From Craspedostauros australis (Eukaryota > Bacillariophyta > Bacillariophyceae > Mastogloiales > Achnanthaceae), in contig JAMXDE010000007.1 in assembly GCA_026770025.1 (NCBI GenBank), positions 2,418,001 to 2,482,000 on the forward strand: a stretch of 64,000 nucleotides of DNA, given 5' to 3'. Below are positions 21,068 to 32,304 of the stretch, one piece after another (position 1 is the first letter of the stretch; every line of letters starts with the position of its first letter). The translations under genes were made by a program, and so were the position numbers. A model generated the notes under the pieces. It had not been told where the DNA came from and did not search any database. It worked only from the letters and a program-made list of their open reading frames with translations.

Positions 21068-21560
21068 TGGGTATGGATTTGGTGGGATAGAAATAGCACC
21101 AGACGGAATTGCGAAATAAAAATTGGACGACTACAAAGTAAACAATGAGGCGGAGGAGATGAGAGTGGTTCGTCCCTCCAGACGTCGAAACTGATAGAAT
21201 GCGTGATGGAAACGTTCAGGTGAGGGTGCAAAAATGTTTGTGCGAAGAATAACACGGGGTCCCTACATAGGTATGCTTTTGTTGGCATAGGAATAGCACC
21301 AGGCGGAATTGCGAAATAAAATTGAACGACTACAAAGTAGACGACAAGACGAAGAAGATGACGGCAGTCCGGGCATGTGGCTTTCGAAACCGATGGAGTC
21401 CGTGAACGCAGCGGAAAGGGGAAGATATTGCAACTTTATCGTGAGACATAACACGAGAGAAAACGAGAATCCGGCAACACAACGCGCCGAACTAAAAATA
21501 GCACAGGGTGAATCGCATACATTGTATTGGTGGGTGGGTATGTCGGAAGCGTTGAAATCA
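21068..21560. repeat. Diverged tandem repeat, unit about 200 bp
   Basis: The block ATAGCACCAGACGGAATTGC with AAATAAA and CGACTACAAAGTA at 21093 recurs exactly 200 bases later at 21293 with a few changes. A weaker third copy of its start appears at 21498, preceded by ATAACACG as in the second unit. Similarity extends for at least 100 bp of each unit. This is an old short array of unknown origin. Confidence 0.7.
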
Positions 21561-24500
21561 AGGTATGGAGTTCATCCAACGGAGAGGATCGTGCAAAGGA
21601 TGAATGCAGTAATGTTTGCAATTGTGCTACGCACACAACAACATCGTATACCACTATTGAAAAATTCAGTAGATTGATTTGGGAGAAAATCGGGGAACCA
21701 GAAATTGGACACAAAGGACCCAAGACAAACAAGGAGTTGGCACGGCACAACTCCAGGTTGCGGCTCTCACGCTCCTGTGCAAGCCAGAGTGGGTATGATG
21801 CTGCTGTCGTACACTGTCCAGTGTATGAGCATACCTATCATTCAATGATAAGAATCTAATCAGTGAATTGCTAGAGTAGGCACAAGGTGGGCACCTGCAG
21901 CATTGCCACAGAATGCTACGTGGACACCATCGCTGCTGACACCAAGCGCCATGCCGAATGGAATAAGATTCTTGAATGATCGATCCCAAATTCTCTGCTC
22001 TAAGTACAATGCAATCTCCATGATGCTGGTAACATTGTCTGGTACAACTGGACTGACTCCAAGAGCAAATGTGCTGACTTCTGCCCATGAGCTAATTGGT
22101 GACTTGCGCCATTCCCTTTCACAGTTGCGTGTAGCAATTTGTGGCTGCACGTACCGGCGTTTGCTCCGCGTATCTGCACCATGTCCTGCGATGGTACCAA
22201 TACGGCGACTATGGTTCGTCGCCAAGTGTGTCGATACGGTATCCTTGGGATGATCACAGCTCGCTCCATCCATCCATTCGTCAATCTATCCAATACGTAT
22301 GGTACTGGTATTAGTAGCGTGTCATGTCATGTCGTGTCGTATCGGAAAGTCACGAATGTAGTCTGGAGTGTGCGCGATTTGTCGCTCGGCTTGTGAATCA
22401 GGATGCGCAGTTCTCTTGCAAATGGACACCAGTTCTCGGCGCAGAGCAGTGGCTCACATTTTGCTCTCACGCAAACACAAGTCAATCGCGGCGAGAGGAC
22501 GAGCATACGCCATCAATTCGAAAATGTTTGTGCTTGCGAGGAAATCGGAACAAGCTCTCAGCCTCATCCATACTACCTCATCCATTAGTATGGTACTATT
22601 GTTTCATTGCTCAGAACATCCCATCCATCTACGCCAACGCTTTCCGTACAGACGATCACCACCAGCTTCTTGTCCGTCACTCATCCAACAACCGCTGGGG
22701 GAGACAACAAATCGCATCCGCCTGTGCAACAGCGTTCACCAATCATCAACCGCCGGTGCCATTCATGTTTGGCGCTGGCTGTTGCTTGCTCTGTGACCAC
22801 CCAGACTGCCACGAACGGCCCCAGCAGACAACGGAGAATGATGACGATCAGCGAGAGCGAGTGATGATACCAAATCCATGGGCGCAAAAAAAAAAATCGC
22901 ACGCGCATGTCAGTATCGATGTCGTCGCCAGGAGCAAAAATGGAACTGTGGTTCCACAGCACCAAGAGGAATTGTTATTCGAAGCAACGCCGCTGTCAAA
23001 TCAATTCAAATACCCTAAACTCAATCCACAATATGGGGTCCAAACGGTCAGCACATAGTTGTTGTTCCTTGTCTTTGATCCACGCCAACTCTGGAGACGA
23101 TAACGCACCATGGAACTGATCGTCATACCTATCTCATGAGGGTAACAATGCTGACAATCCTCGCACTCCAAGTCTGCCTGCGCCGCTGACCACCAAGCGC
23201 GCCTTGTGGATGCAACACCATCGTTGACGGTTGGAATTGACGGTGGAATGTTGATTCTGCGGAAGTCAGCCGATCCATCACAAGATCTAACCTCATCAGC
23301 CTCCGATGGGCGAATAATACAAATGTGGGCATGTACAATAAAAACACAGATGTATTATATGATCTCCTGCTGTACTCCCCTTCTTGTGTTCAGTGCGGTA
23401 CATCATTCTGTTCTCGCAGAGCCACTCCGCAGTTTTGTGGCGCGCCAGAAACGATTCTTCTGGGAATGTGTATCAACAGGCACAAAGCAGTCCAGAATTC
23501 GCGAGCGCAGTATCTGATTTGGTTTTGTTCCACGCATGTTTCTAACAAAACACCACATCTCACGTCTGTCTGTCCACCGACATCTGAAGTAGAACAGAGC
23601 GTTTCTTTGGGTGCGACATGGAAAAGAACCAGGAAAAGGAATGAAACGTGATCAAGAAAAGAGCAAAATGAAGCCACAAACTTCCACAACAGCAACAACA
23701 AGACACCGAAATCCTGTCTGAGAGGCGCAACGCGCGGCGACTCGGCAACTCAGCAACTCGAGAAGAGCACAGCAGCGTACATCAGGAATGTGCTGTAGTT
23801 TCCACCGGTCAACTTTGATTCGCAGGATGGGAACGTCATCCTCCTGCACCTATCTTGTCACAGAGTCTCGTGCCCCTTGTATGAAATGAGAGACCACACG
23901 TGGAACGCGCGAGATCATGGTGCAACGAACCCGGCAGTGATCACAGTTCCCGCGCTCACGAAGTACTACCAGCATCAGCAAAGGCAAAAGTAACATCCCA
24001 CTATACCTGGTGGAATATGCTGATAGCTCTGCACCTTCATCCCATCCTAATGTCGTACGTACAGCGCAGTGCACGTACGTACCATCGCATTCTGATGCAG
24101 TTTTTCTCCTCCACACCTGTTCCAAGTCCACTGCGAGAAACTGCGTGCAATCAATTGGGGCCAAAAACAGCCGAAATGTTGATCCGTTCGCACGACTGTA
24201 GACACGTCTGAGTTCAGCTTCGAGTGCCTTGCTGTGAGTCCGTCTCAGAGAGGAAAAAAGGACATTTTCGCCGCTCGCCGACGTCCAACTTGAAGACAAT
24301 GACGAGTCGCATCCATGTCCGATCGAAAGCTAAAAACCTAAAGCACGGGCTACTGTGGGGAATTTCTCAACTCAAGCCCTCATAACTTATAAAATATAAA
24401 GTGTAGCAATTCTAGGAAAGTCAATCCGTCACTTTCTCATATAGAGGAACATCATATTAAATTTATAGGGAAATCTGAGAGGACTTCCCGAGAAAGGTGT

Positions 24501-25789
24501 ACTATTTTCGCTCAGGCGGGTCATAAATCCTGGGCGCATTGAATTGCCATTTGCACTCGTAGCTGCGCGCACGTGTTTGCATGTTCTCTATTCTGTATCG
24601 TAGATCGGATGCCTCGCAGTTAATTAAGTACCATGTGTACGTGCAACAATGACAAGATGACCTGATTGCCGTTCCGATCCACGAAACTGTGTTTCATGGA
24701 TTGGATCTGCCTAGAGTTCTCTATCTTGTGTAGCTCTTACCACTCCACACACGTCAGAAATGAGACAAAATGACATGAAGGATCCACAATGGAACGACCC
24801 CAGTGTTGCGGGGCTTGGGACGTCAGGACACCACAACACACGTCACCCACGTTTGGTGCCTTCTGCCAAGAATCTCCGCGGAGAGAGGGAAAGGTGTCAT
24901 CGTCTTCGGGGCAAAGTGCAGAGCAACGTACTCGTGTGGAGGTCGTAGACCAAGAGGGGCTCCGTCGACAAGAGTGCAAGGAGATCGCAGAGCGAGGGTT
25001 TGTTTGTTGAGCACAGTGTTTTTTTACAAGTCAGCATCATTGAGCAATCCACGACAAGTTCCACATAGGAGCGCAGAGCACATCATCTCGTTGCTCTCTC
25101 GCATTTGGCTGGGCAAACAGAGGGTCGGTTTGTGGTACACGTAATACTCGTGGAGGAGTGTAACACGTTCAGGAAAGCTGTTGGTCTTTGCTGTCGCATG
25201 CCGTGACTCGTACTCTGCTGTTCTTCTTCGCGTCTGGAGCACGCTTGGTGCCTAGCAACAGCATTCGACATCAGACGACATCAGACGACGCCATCCACAC
25301 TCGAACAAGTCTCACACTATATTATTCGTCTGAAGTAAGTCCCATCGGCTGAGCAGGACAGACGAGACGAAGTTCACAGCTCTCTTGCGATACTCGTAGA
25401 AACGACAATATCGATCTGAGCCGACTGCGCGGAGCTCCGCTGCAACTTCTTAATTTGGTCGTCAATCTTCACCAGCGCAATGGTATCCCACCTCATGAGT
25501 GCGTATGAATACAGGTTGCAGTAACTCCCCTTCAGGAGTCGTCACCTCCGTTCACGCAATTGCGCAACATGTCATGAAGCGTATTATACCAGAGCAGCAA
25601 TGGCATTGGTGATCCAGTTATTTTTGTATTCGTTGGTTGGATCGCATCAGCCATCATGCGATGGGTGGCTCTCGTTGCCAACGTCTCTATCTGCATCTGC
25701 ATCTGCTCGTCTCCTCTCTACTGAGAGCGAGGGAAAGAAAATGAGAAGCGTCTTGGCTCTACTCTAGTGTCTTTTGGCTTGGGTGGAGA
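21561..25789. other. Gene-poor region
   Basis: About 4.2 kb with no gene I can support. The longest plus frame (22324-23058, 244 codons) has no domain and uneven composition. An A-run of about 11 lies near 22887, and an AT-rich patch at 24380-24480. A conserved gene with small exons could be missed here. Confidence 0.4.
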
Positions 25790-27575
25790 CCAATTTTTTT
25801 GGTAACCATTGGTAACAATTGGTAACTAGTCGTATGAGTCAATTTAGCCGTAGACGCTGGTACATTTTGTACGTCAGTCCCACTCGAAGCGGACCAAAAA
25901 ACACCTTTTCTGCCACAAACCTCCTCGGCAAGTTCATGCCGCTCCATTTGTTTGAGCTCTCCTTTTGTGAGCATTCGCATATGTGGCTTTTAATCACCCT
26001 CTCCAAGTTTAGCGGCGATTGGATGGGTAGTTGTCGAGATCTACTCGTTTCTCTGGGGCCACCACTCCATATTGTCATTCACGAATGCCAATCACCGCGA
26101 TGTATCGTGGCGAATTTCTGTGTGCCCCACCGCGTGTTAACACGCGGTGGAAATGATCACAAAACAATGTGATACCAACCGATGTGTTCCTCACATGCCA
26201 TGCTCAGTTCCTTACATCCTGATATCATCCATTGTGGCTTTGTTCATCGTATTGCATTGTAGTTGATGATATGGTTGATACTTTCTACAATATCGTTTCA
26301 GTTATACTCCAGAATACTGTACACCAGCAACAGTCTTGGCAACAACAACTTGGATGCATGTATATTGTTGCATCAATCCTGCTTGGGAGAGCAATGATCC
26401 CTTGGTTAGCAGCAGCACACAATAGCAGTCCAAAATAGAGCAGAGTCGACTGTTTCACACTGAGGAGTTCCACCTCGCCATGCTCTCACCGCTCTTCTTT
26501 GGGTCTTCCGCATCGCTGAGCATGTGCAACTGCGCCGCGCAAAATTTCCACGCCATGTGCGCGCATTTTAGCATGTGTCACCTGCGCAATGTAGAGGCCA
26601 ATGTTCGATTGGCCATAGTTGCGCTGGAGATCGTATAGAACATCAGGCTACCTGCACAGAACGGTTTGAACGCGGTTTGATAGAGCACGATTAGCGACTG
26701 TGTCAACGACCCCACCCATCGCATGAGCGCAGGATAGGTGGCTATTCTTCGCGAGAGTGTAGCAACCGGTGTCAATGAAGACAGTTTTGGCGCCTGATCA
26801 GGAAGCGATGTTTCCTCGCGAGGATAGTACGCGATGAAGTGACGAAAAACTTGCAACTGATATATCTTTGGAGGAAGTGAAGGACGAAGACCAATACTAC
26901 ATGGGGAGGTAAAGGAGAGGATACTGCGTCGACTGAAAGAAACGGCACGATGATCGGACATCAGCGCGAGGCACAACCTTGTATCAAGTAGAGAGACTCA
27001 GGTGAGGAGCACAGTCCGACTCAACAACACGTAAAAACGCACGATAATTTTTGGCGCCAACTTTTGTGCGTTCACGGATCGATGATCATGGCTGTCACGA
27101 GCATTAGTGACTAACTTCAAACACCCAAAGCAACACACAAAGGCATCCTGGACCACTGACCAACACACCACCCGAAGCAGAATGAAGTGACGAATACAAC
27201 CATGTCATTCACTTGACCAATAGACGAAACAGAATTGGATGCGGGTCTTTGGAAGACAGTCGGTCGCTATTGGACCCAAACGCAACAAATTTCTGTACCA
27301 GAACGTCGTAGACTCTACGTGGTTACCAATGGTTACCAACGAAAAAATTCCGAAATCGCGTCCGTACGTCGTCCGTGCGAAAAAGGCCGATAAAGGGTAA
27401 AAAGAGGCATCGAGATGAACGGAAAGCGGAGGTCGTTTGCCAACAATGAACACATCAACAGAGAGCTCTCACTCTCTTCTTTCTAATAATGTAAAGATAT
27501 CAGGCAACGGGCATCAACTCATCAAATGGCAGCTTGTGCCGTCGGCGATATGCCAATGTTTACCAATAATTACCA
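25790..27575. repeat. Three scattered GGTAACCATTGG-type repeats
   Basis: TTTTTTGGTAACCATTGGTAAC at 25794-25815 is followed by a further ATTGGTAAC. The reverse-complement form GGTTACCAATGGTTACC with AAAAAA lies near 27320-27347, and a weaker TTTACCAATAATTACCAAAAAA near 27556-27580. The first two are inverted to each other, about 1.5 kb apart, with faint similarity beyond the core. They could be ends of a decayed DNA transposon, or chance. Confidence 0.3.
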
Positions 27576-29092
27576 AAAAAACCGGAAATTAGCCAATAGC
27601 CACTAGACAATCAATCGCACTCTGGAACAAAACAGAGTACCAGTAGAGGAATAGAGTATTCCACTCCAGAGTATCTTCCCACAGGCTTTGTCTATCACCG
27701 CCCATCAACCGACGTACTCCACGCGTGGAGTGCAGTAGAACAGCCACAATTTTTGCAGTCCATCCATCAAGCCTGGTGGAAGACGAGCGGATGGCAAGCA
27801 ATGATAGTCATAGTAAAAACGAGGCGTGATGTCTCGGTTGAATAGAGTACACAATTGCGTTTCGTTTTTGGTGTCCACCATACATCATGGCATGGTCTTA
27901 GTCGGCAAACATGGATAGAGTCGTTGGCTTCATGTGAATTCGGCCGCTGGCTTTTGCGATGACGTAACAGTTAGAATCAATGTGATATATATATGTTTCG
28001 GGGTATTGTCCTGTCGTATCTAGAGAAACTGCACACCTTCAAGCGAGATCAAGTCCTTCAGGGCGCAGCAGTGAGCTGATCTGTTCGTATGTGGCCTCAA
28101 TGTCTTTTGGTGCATTGATATGCCATACACAACCTAAGATAAGGTAGCTATTGTCTAGAATCCTAGATTGGACACATCAGACTCCATTTGAGATGACTCG
28201 GATTGCGAGTCACGATTCGTTGGGTAGCGTGTCCCTGTGTCGTATTTTCTGTGAATGAAGAACTGTCTCGTTTCAGCACACAAGAGGACGGACTCATCAG
28301 AAAACGGATCAGGTGAATGAAGCGTTGCGCCGATAGGTAGAGCAGCAATCTATGAGCACAATGCGCCAAAGTTGCACGGACGAACGTCACACGAGTAATC
28401 GCCTGTGGGCACTTATGTGCCTATGAGCACGTCACAAGTACATACGAGCTATGTAACTCAAGGCGTCCACCATGAGAGAGTGACTTCCTTGAGACACCAT
28501 ACCACACATATTACAGGTCGGGCACGAGCCGATCAGCCTGTCTGCATCCTGTTGCTCCACTGTGATGTTCTGCAATGTGAGTTGCCCCATCTCGGTGTGT
28601 CGGATGCTTGGTTGGGTCCCTCTCTCTCTCTCTCTCTCTCTCTGGAAAGAGAGCGCTTCGGTTCAACGACGACGCCGTGAGAAGCTGGCCAATGGAGGAT
28701 AGAAGTGAACGACTGCTCCGACCAGAGTGATCATCTCGACCAACACCCATCCGTGACTGGGTGTTGTTCAGGACTGGAAAGTCACATCAACAATGCGAAG
28801 AGAGGAAAACAGACACAAACAAGGAGACGAAGCCCACATGTTCATGGTCGGCGACAAGCCCCAACCTGTGGCCATCATGGGGAATGGACAACTCAGATCG
28901 TGCCTGGCGAGGTGACACAATTGTACCGTGCTATACCTTGTATGTCCACACTCGCACGGCCTATTATATGATACTCTCCAGAGTACACAGCACCAGCACG
29001 AGTGGCACTCTTACGAGCTATCTGTTGCAAGCCTCCTTGAGTCGACTTGGAGACCAAAAGAAGAGAACGGACGTCAGGATCGTCGCTGCATC
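27576..29092. other. Intergenic, no gene seen
   Basis: Contains a (CT)n run at about 28619-28643 followed by AAAGAGAGC. No frame with recognisable content. The last 200 bases should hold the promoter and 5' UTR of the Sec20-like gene. Confidence 0.4.
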
Positions 29093-29515
29093 ATGGCGCA
29101 GGGGAACAGCACCAGCGCGGTGGAGCACATGCGCAATCGCAAGAAGCTTCTGAGCCGAAGCAGAGCAAAGGCCGGCGGCAGCAAGTCCTCCTCGCAGGCA
29201 ACGACGGCTTCGGAGGCGCAGTTCATCCAGAAATCGTTGCAGCGCACGCAGACGTTGCTGCAGGATGGCCTGCACCGCGTCAACCACGTGTCATCGGCCA
29301 TCGATGACGACGAAAAAGCCTTGCAGCAGCTCATGGACGACCAGAAGTCGTTGGAGGTGAAGCAGGCGGAGAAGGCGTTGTCCGCATTGCGGCGGGCGCA
29401 GCAGAGGGAGCGCAACGTGCTGACAGCGTCCATCGTATTCTTCCTCTGGGTGGTGTTCTACATCATGTACGTTCGGGTGCTGTACCGTTTCAACATATTC
29501 GCGTACTTCTTCTGA
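29093..29515 (+). CDS. Sec20-like tail-anchored SNARE candidate
   Basis: 140 aa. I chose the ATG at 29093 (MAQGNSTS), not the longer open frame, because the extra residues look untranslated. Residues 41-108 form a long amphipathic helix (coiled coil) rich in Gln, Leu and charged residues. Residues 110-128 are a single hydrophobic span (TASIVFFLWVVFYIMYVRV) close to the C-terminus, followed by RVLYRFNIFAYFF. This layout and the order of helix, Arg/Gln-rich linker and anchor resemble the C-terminal domain of Sec20/BNIP1, a Qb SNARE for Golgi-to-ER traffic. It is much shorter than yeast Sec20, and the SNARE layers cannot be checked by eye. It could be another tail-anchored protein. Confidence 0.55.
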   Translation: MAQGNSTSAVEHMRNRKKLLSRSRAKAGGSKSSSQATTASEAQFIQKSLQRTQTLLQDGLHRVNHVSSAIDDDEKALQQLMDDQKSLEVKQAEKALSALRRAQQRERNVLTASIVFFLWVVFYIMYVRVLYRFNIFAYFF

Positions 29516-30617
29516 ACGAACTCAAGATACCATACAGAGTACCCTACATTCTCCATTGCGCTACTCTCCCTCTCTAGAGAGAGCCAAGGATGAGGGGAAT
29601 GTTGTCGCAACAACTGATAGAGGGGAAGCGGAGGGCAGGTAGGGAAGAATCACAGAGAAAGACCGCGTGCTGGTTCTGGGAAGACGTTCGCTGCATCCAG
29701 CGTTTCAATGGGGCGCAGCTCAACTGCTCTACGAGTCATGAACAATAACGAAGATCATCGATTCCATGTCGCACTACGAGTGAAACGGCCTTGCTCTGCT
29801 CTGTTCTACGTGCACAGAGTGCTCCTGCCATACGCGATGAACAATCTACTGGTGCATTCCATTCGAATATCCATTGAATGAGCGAGTGGACGGCACAGCA
29901 TCAAACCAACCGGTCTCCTCCATCGCGAATGCATTGAAACAATCTCCATACTGATGCATACCACATCGGAACGTGTACGTTGGCAATGGCATGCAGCACA
30001 GACAGACCCAAGGAATTCTCGACGGCGATTACTCAACGAATCAACCGACTGGCATTGACTCATATCGATTTCGGCAGCACGAATACATCCGTATTATTGC
30101 TGTTGCGTGGACTACGGTTTGAGAACAATACAGGACTGGTTACTCAAGCGAATGCTCTATTTGATATCGTGCCGAGAAGCAAGGCGCCAACCTCTCCTAT
30201 CCTTGTCAGGCTTGCTGCTCGTACGGACGGCAATCACCCAACACACGTAGTTACTCGTAAGAAATGAAAAGGTTGGACGTGAGGATGAATTGATGATGGC
30301 GTTCCTAACCAATCTCGCACTCTCTATTCTCAAGCGTGCTTCTGCAACTGGCATGCGCTTGCTTCTTGTCGTGTGGTACGCTTGTATTCATCTGTTGTTC
30401 TTTTGCGCCTGTTGAGATCGAGTTCACACATAGCGAAGCCCTCCGTTCAAGCATGGAGTAGAGTCTTTGCCCATGGTGCCCAGCACTCTCTCTGATGCTG
30501 CACTATTTGTATTGAGCAGGACTAAAGAAATGGAGAGAGAGAGAGAGAGAGAGAGCTCTGCATGAGAGTCCTCTACAATAAAGTAATCGCACTCTACGAT
30601 GCAGTTACTCGTGGTTT
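29516..30617. other. Intergenic with two TC/GA tracts
   Basis: A perfect CTCTCTAGAGAG palindrome lies at 29570-29581, 55 bases past the Sec20-like stop. A (GA)n run ending AGAGCTCT lies at 30533-30562, about 56-85 bases past the stop of the minus-strand gene to the right. No gene seen between them. Confidence 0.5.
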
Positions 30618-30884
30618 CTAGTTGATGGATTCGTACTTGGGATACGCGACCTTTGGGTGCTCTGACTCGTACTGGTTGGTTGGAAGACCGAGGGAGCGGC
30701 GGATTGGGACGACGGTGACGGGCATGAGGACGCCGGCGCTGAACAAGAAAATGGACATCGCCGCGATGGGCTGTCTGTGGATAAAGCTCTTGACCCAGCC
30801 CCTTGGCATGGATCCATGGGCGATGGCACCGCACCCGAGGAGGGTGGAGATGATGCCGATTTCGTGACCTTCCCACCGAACCAT
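30618..30884 (-). CDS. Small membrane protein, possible complex I accessory subunit
   Basis: 88 aa from an ATG at 30884. Residues 8-23 are weakly hydrophobic, and 39-60 form a clear membrane span (AAMSIFLFSAGVLMPVTVVP) followed at once by IRRSLGLPTNQYE and a polar tail. Size, a single span preceded by a basic HRQP, and the polar tail recall short mitochondrial inner-membrane accessory subunits of NADH:ubiquinone oxidoreductase such as NDUFA3/B9. That match is from general shape only. The even codon pattern and clean ends make it a likely real gene. A (GA)n tract lies just past its stop. Confidence 0.45.
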   Translation of the reverse strand: MVRWEGHEIGIISTLLGCGAIAHGSMPRGWVKSFIHRQPIAAMSIFLFSAGVLMPVTVVPIRRSLGLPTNQYESEHPKVAYPKYESIN

Positions 30885-31931
30885 GTTGTGTATCGTTCTC
30901 TGTTCTCACTTGCGGAAGTACGAGGATTCGTTGATTGACCGGCAGATTGAGTACTCTCCTCTCTTCTCAATGGAGGCATTGTATTAGTACGAGTAGTCGA
31001 CGTCGCACGCAGATGTTGTGTCGTTACCAGTGACGCGGCGTGGAATAGAACGGGGTGAAATTGAAGATCGTGAAGGGATTGCAATAGAAAACAGGCTGCG
31101 GTGAGTGCATGCATTCAACTTCCAAACTTTCTTTCTAATTCTTGTGCAGAACAGCGCGATAGAGTAGAGTAGAGTAGAGCAGAGTAGAGCAGAGCAACAC
31201 GAAAGCAGGAAAGGACAAGAAGGTCGGCGGTACACGATGTCATGACCAACAGCAGCCAATCCAACGACGGAAACTTGACCTCACCACCGCAACCCAGTTG
31301 AATGATCACTGTACAATTGCTGTGCAGCGGATAGTCCCGTTACTCGTCTTCATCATGCAACTTCATCTCCAAAGGACATCACTCACGTTGGCACAAACAA
31401 AGATGGCTTTCCGATCTTGAATGTTGCGCTCTTGGCTCGTCTATCGCTGCCAGACTTGATGCCCCTGTCGTTGTTGTTGATGCGGGATCGTGGCTTGTTG
31501 TTGTGTTGTTGCGCAGTTCTGCGCAGAGTGTTTGTTCTGTTCTTGTTGCTGTTGTTTTGGAGGAGCAGAGTGGTCGGATTGGTCACGACGCCGGTCATGC
31601 TGTTCGACTCGACGGACTATAAACATGGATGAGTGTGTCTGTCCAACCACCAGAGAAGGAAGAGAACCGGTTCCGGAAATGCAAAAACAGAAATGGCGGA
31701 ACGCAAACCACAACATCTCACTCATCTCCACTCATCTCCATCCATGGCGGATCGCATTGAATCATTGCGTGTGGCAGTCTCATTGTATCATCTTCTGTCC
31801 ACAAGTACTCGAACTCTACCATTGCTTGTTGATGATCACTTCACCACAGTCCCTCAATACGAGCATTGAAGTGGACAGAACGATACATCAAGGAATACTC
31901 CACGAGGAGAGAAGAAGCACAGACGAACAAG
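30885..31931. other. Intergenic with GAGTA repeats
   Basis: A (GAGTA)n-like run lies at 31156-31195. On the minus strand a short frame (31385-31598) ends at a good GTGAGT donor and could be an exon of an unrecognised small gene, but no homology is visible. The last part holds the promoter of the TPR gene. Confidence 0.35.
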
Positions 31932-32269
31932 ATGCTGTTTCGATTGGGCACAGCCGCGAGGAGGCTGGCTGCCCCGCCAGGAGCAAGTCCATTTGCGGCT
32001 GCTCGAGCATATACCAGCGCAACTGCTGCTGCTCGTGCTTTGAGGATGCCGCCTAGCGCAGCCATGAGCAGCCTCTCGGTCTTTCGTTCGACGCTCCCGC
32101 TGCAGATGCCAATCAAGGAGGTGGAGGTCATGTCGCTCGTCGGTTCCACCAACAAGGAAGCCACGCTCAAGCAGATCCTCGCGCCTGTTGGGAACTTCGT
32201 CATGGCAGGCGATGTGGTGGCTGTTCTGGAGACTTCGGCTTCTTCATCGTCCACCGATACCGCGAGTAA

Positions 32270-32304
<35 letters not shown>

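Noticed and set aside
22324-23058. Plus-strand frame of 244 codons
   Set aside because: No domain, no clear start, uneven composition; could be chance in gene-free DNA.
26578-26976. Minus-strand frame of 132 codons
   Set aside because: No domain or leader, and it lies in a region of decayed repeats.
31300-31600. Possible minus-strand small gene with exons around 31385-31598 and near 31300
   Set aside because: A good GTGAGT donor exists, but the joined protein has no recognisable feature and the acceptors are ambiguous.
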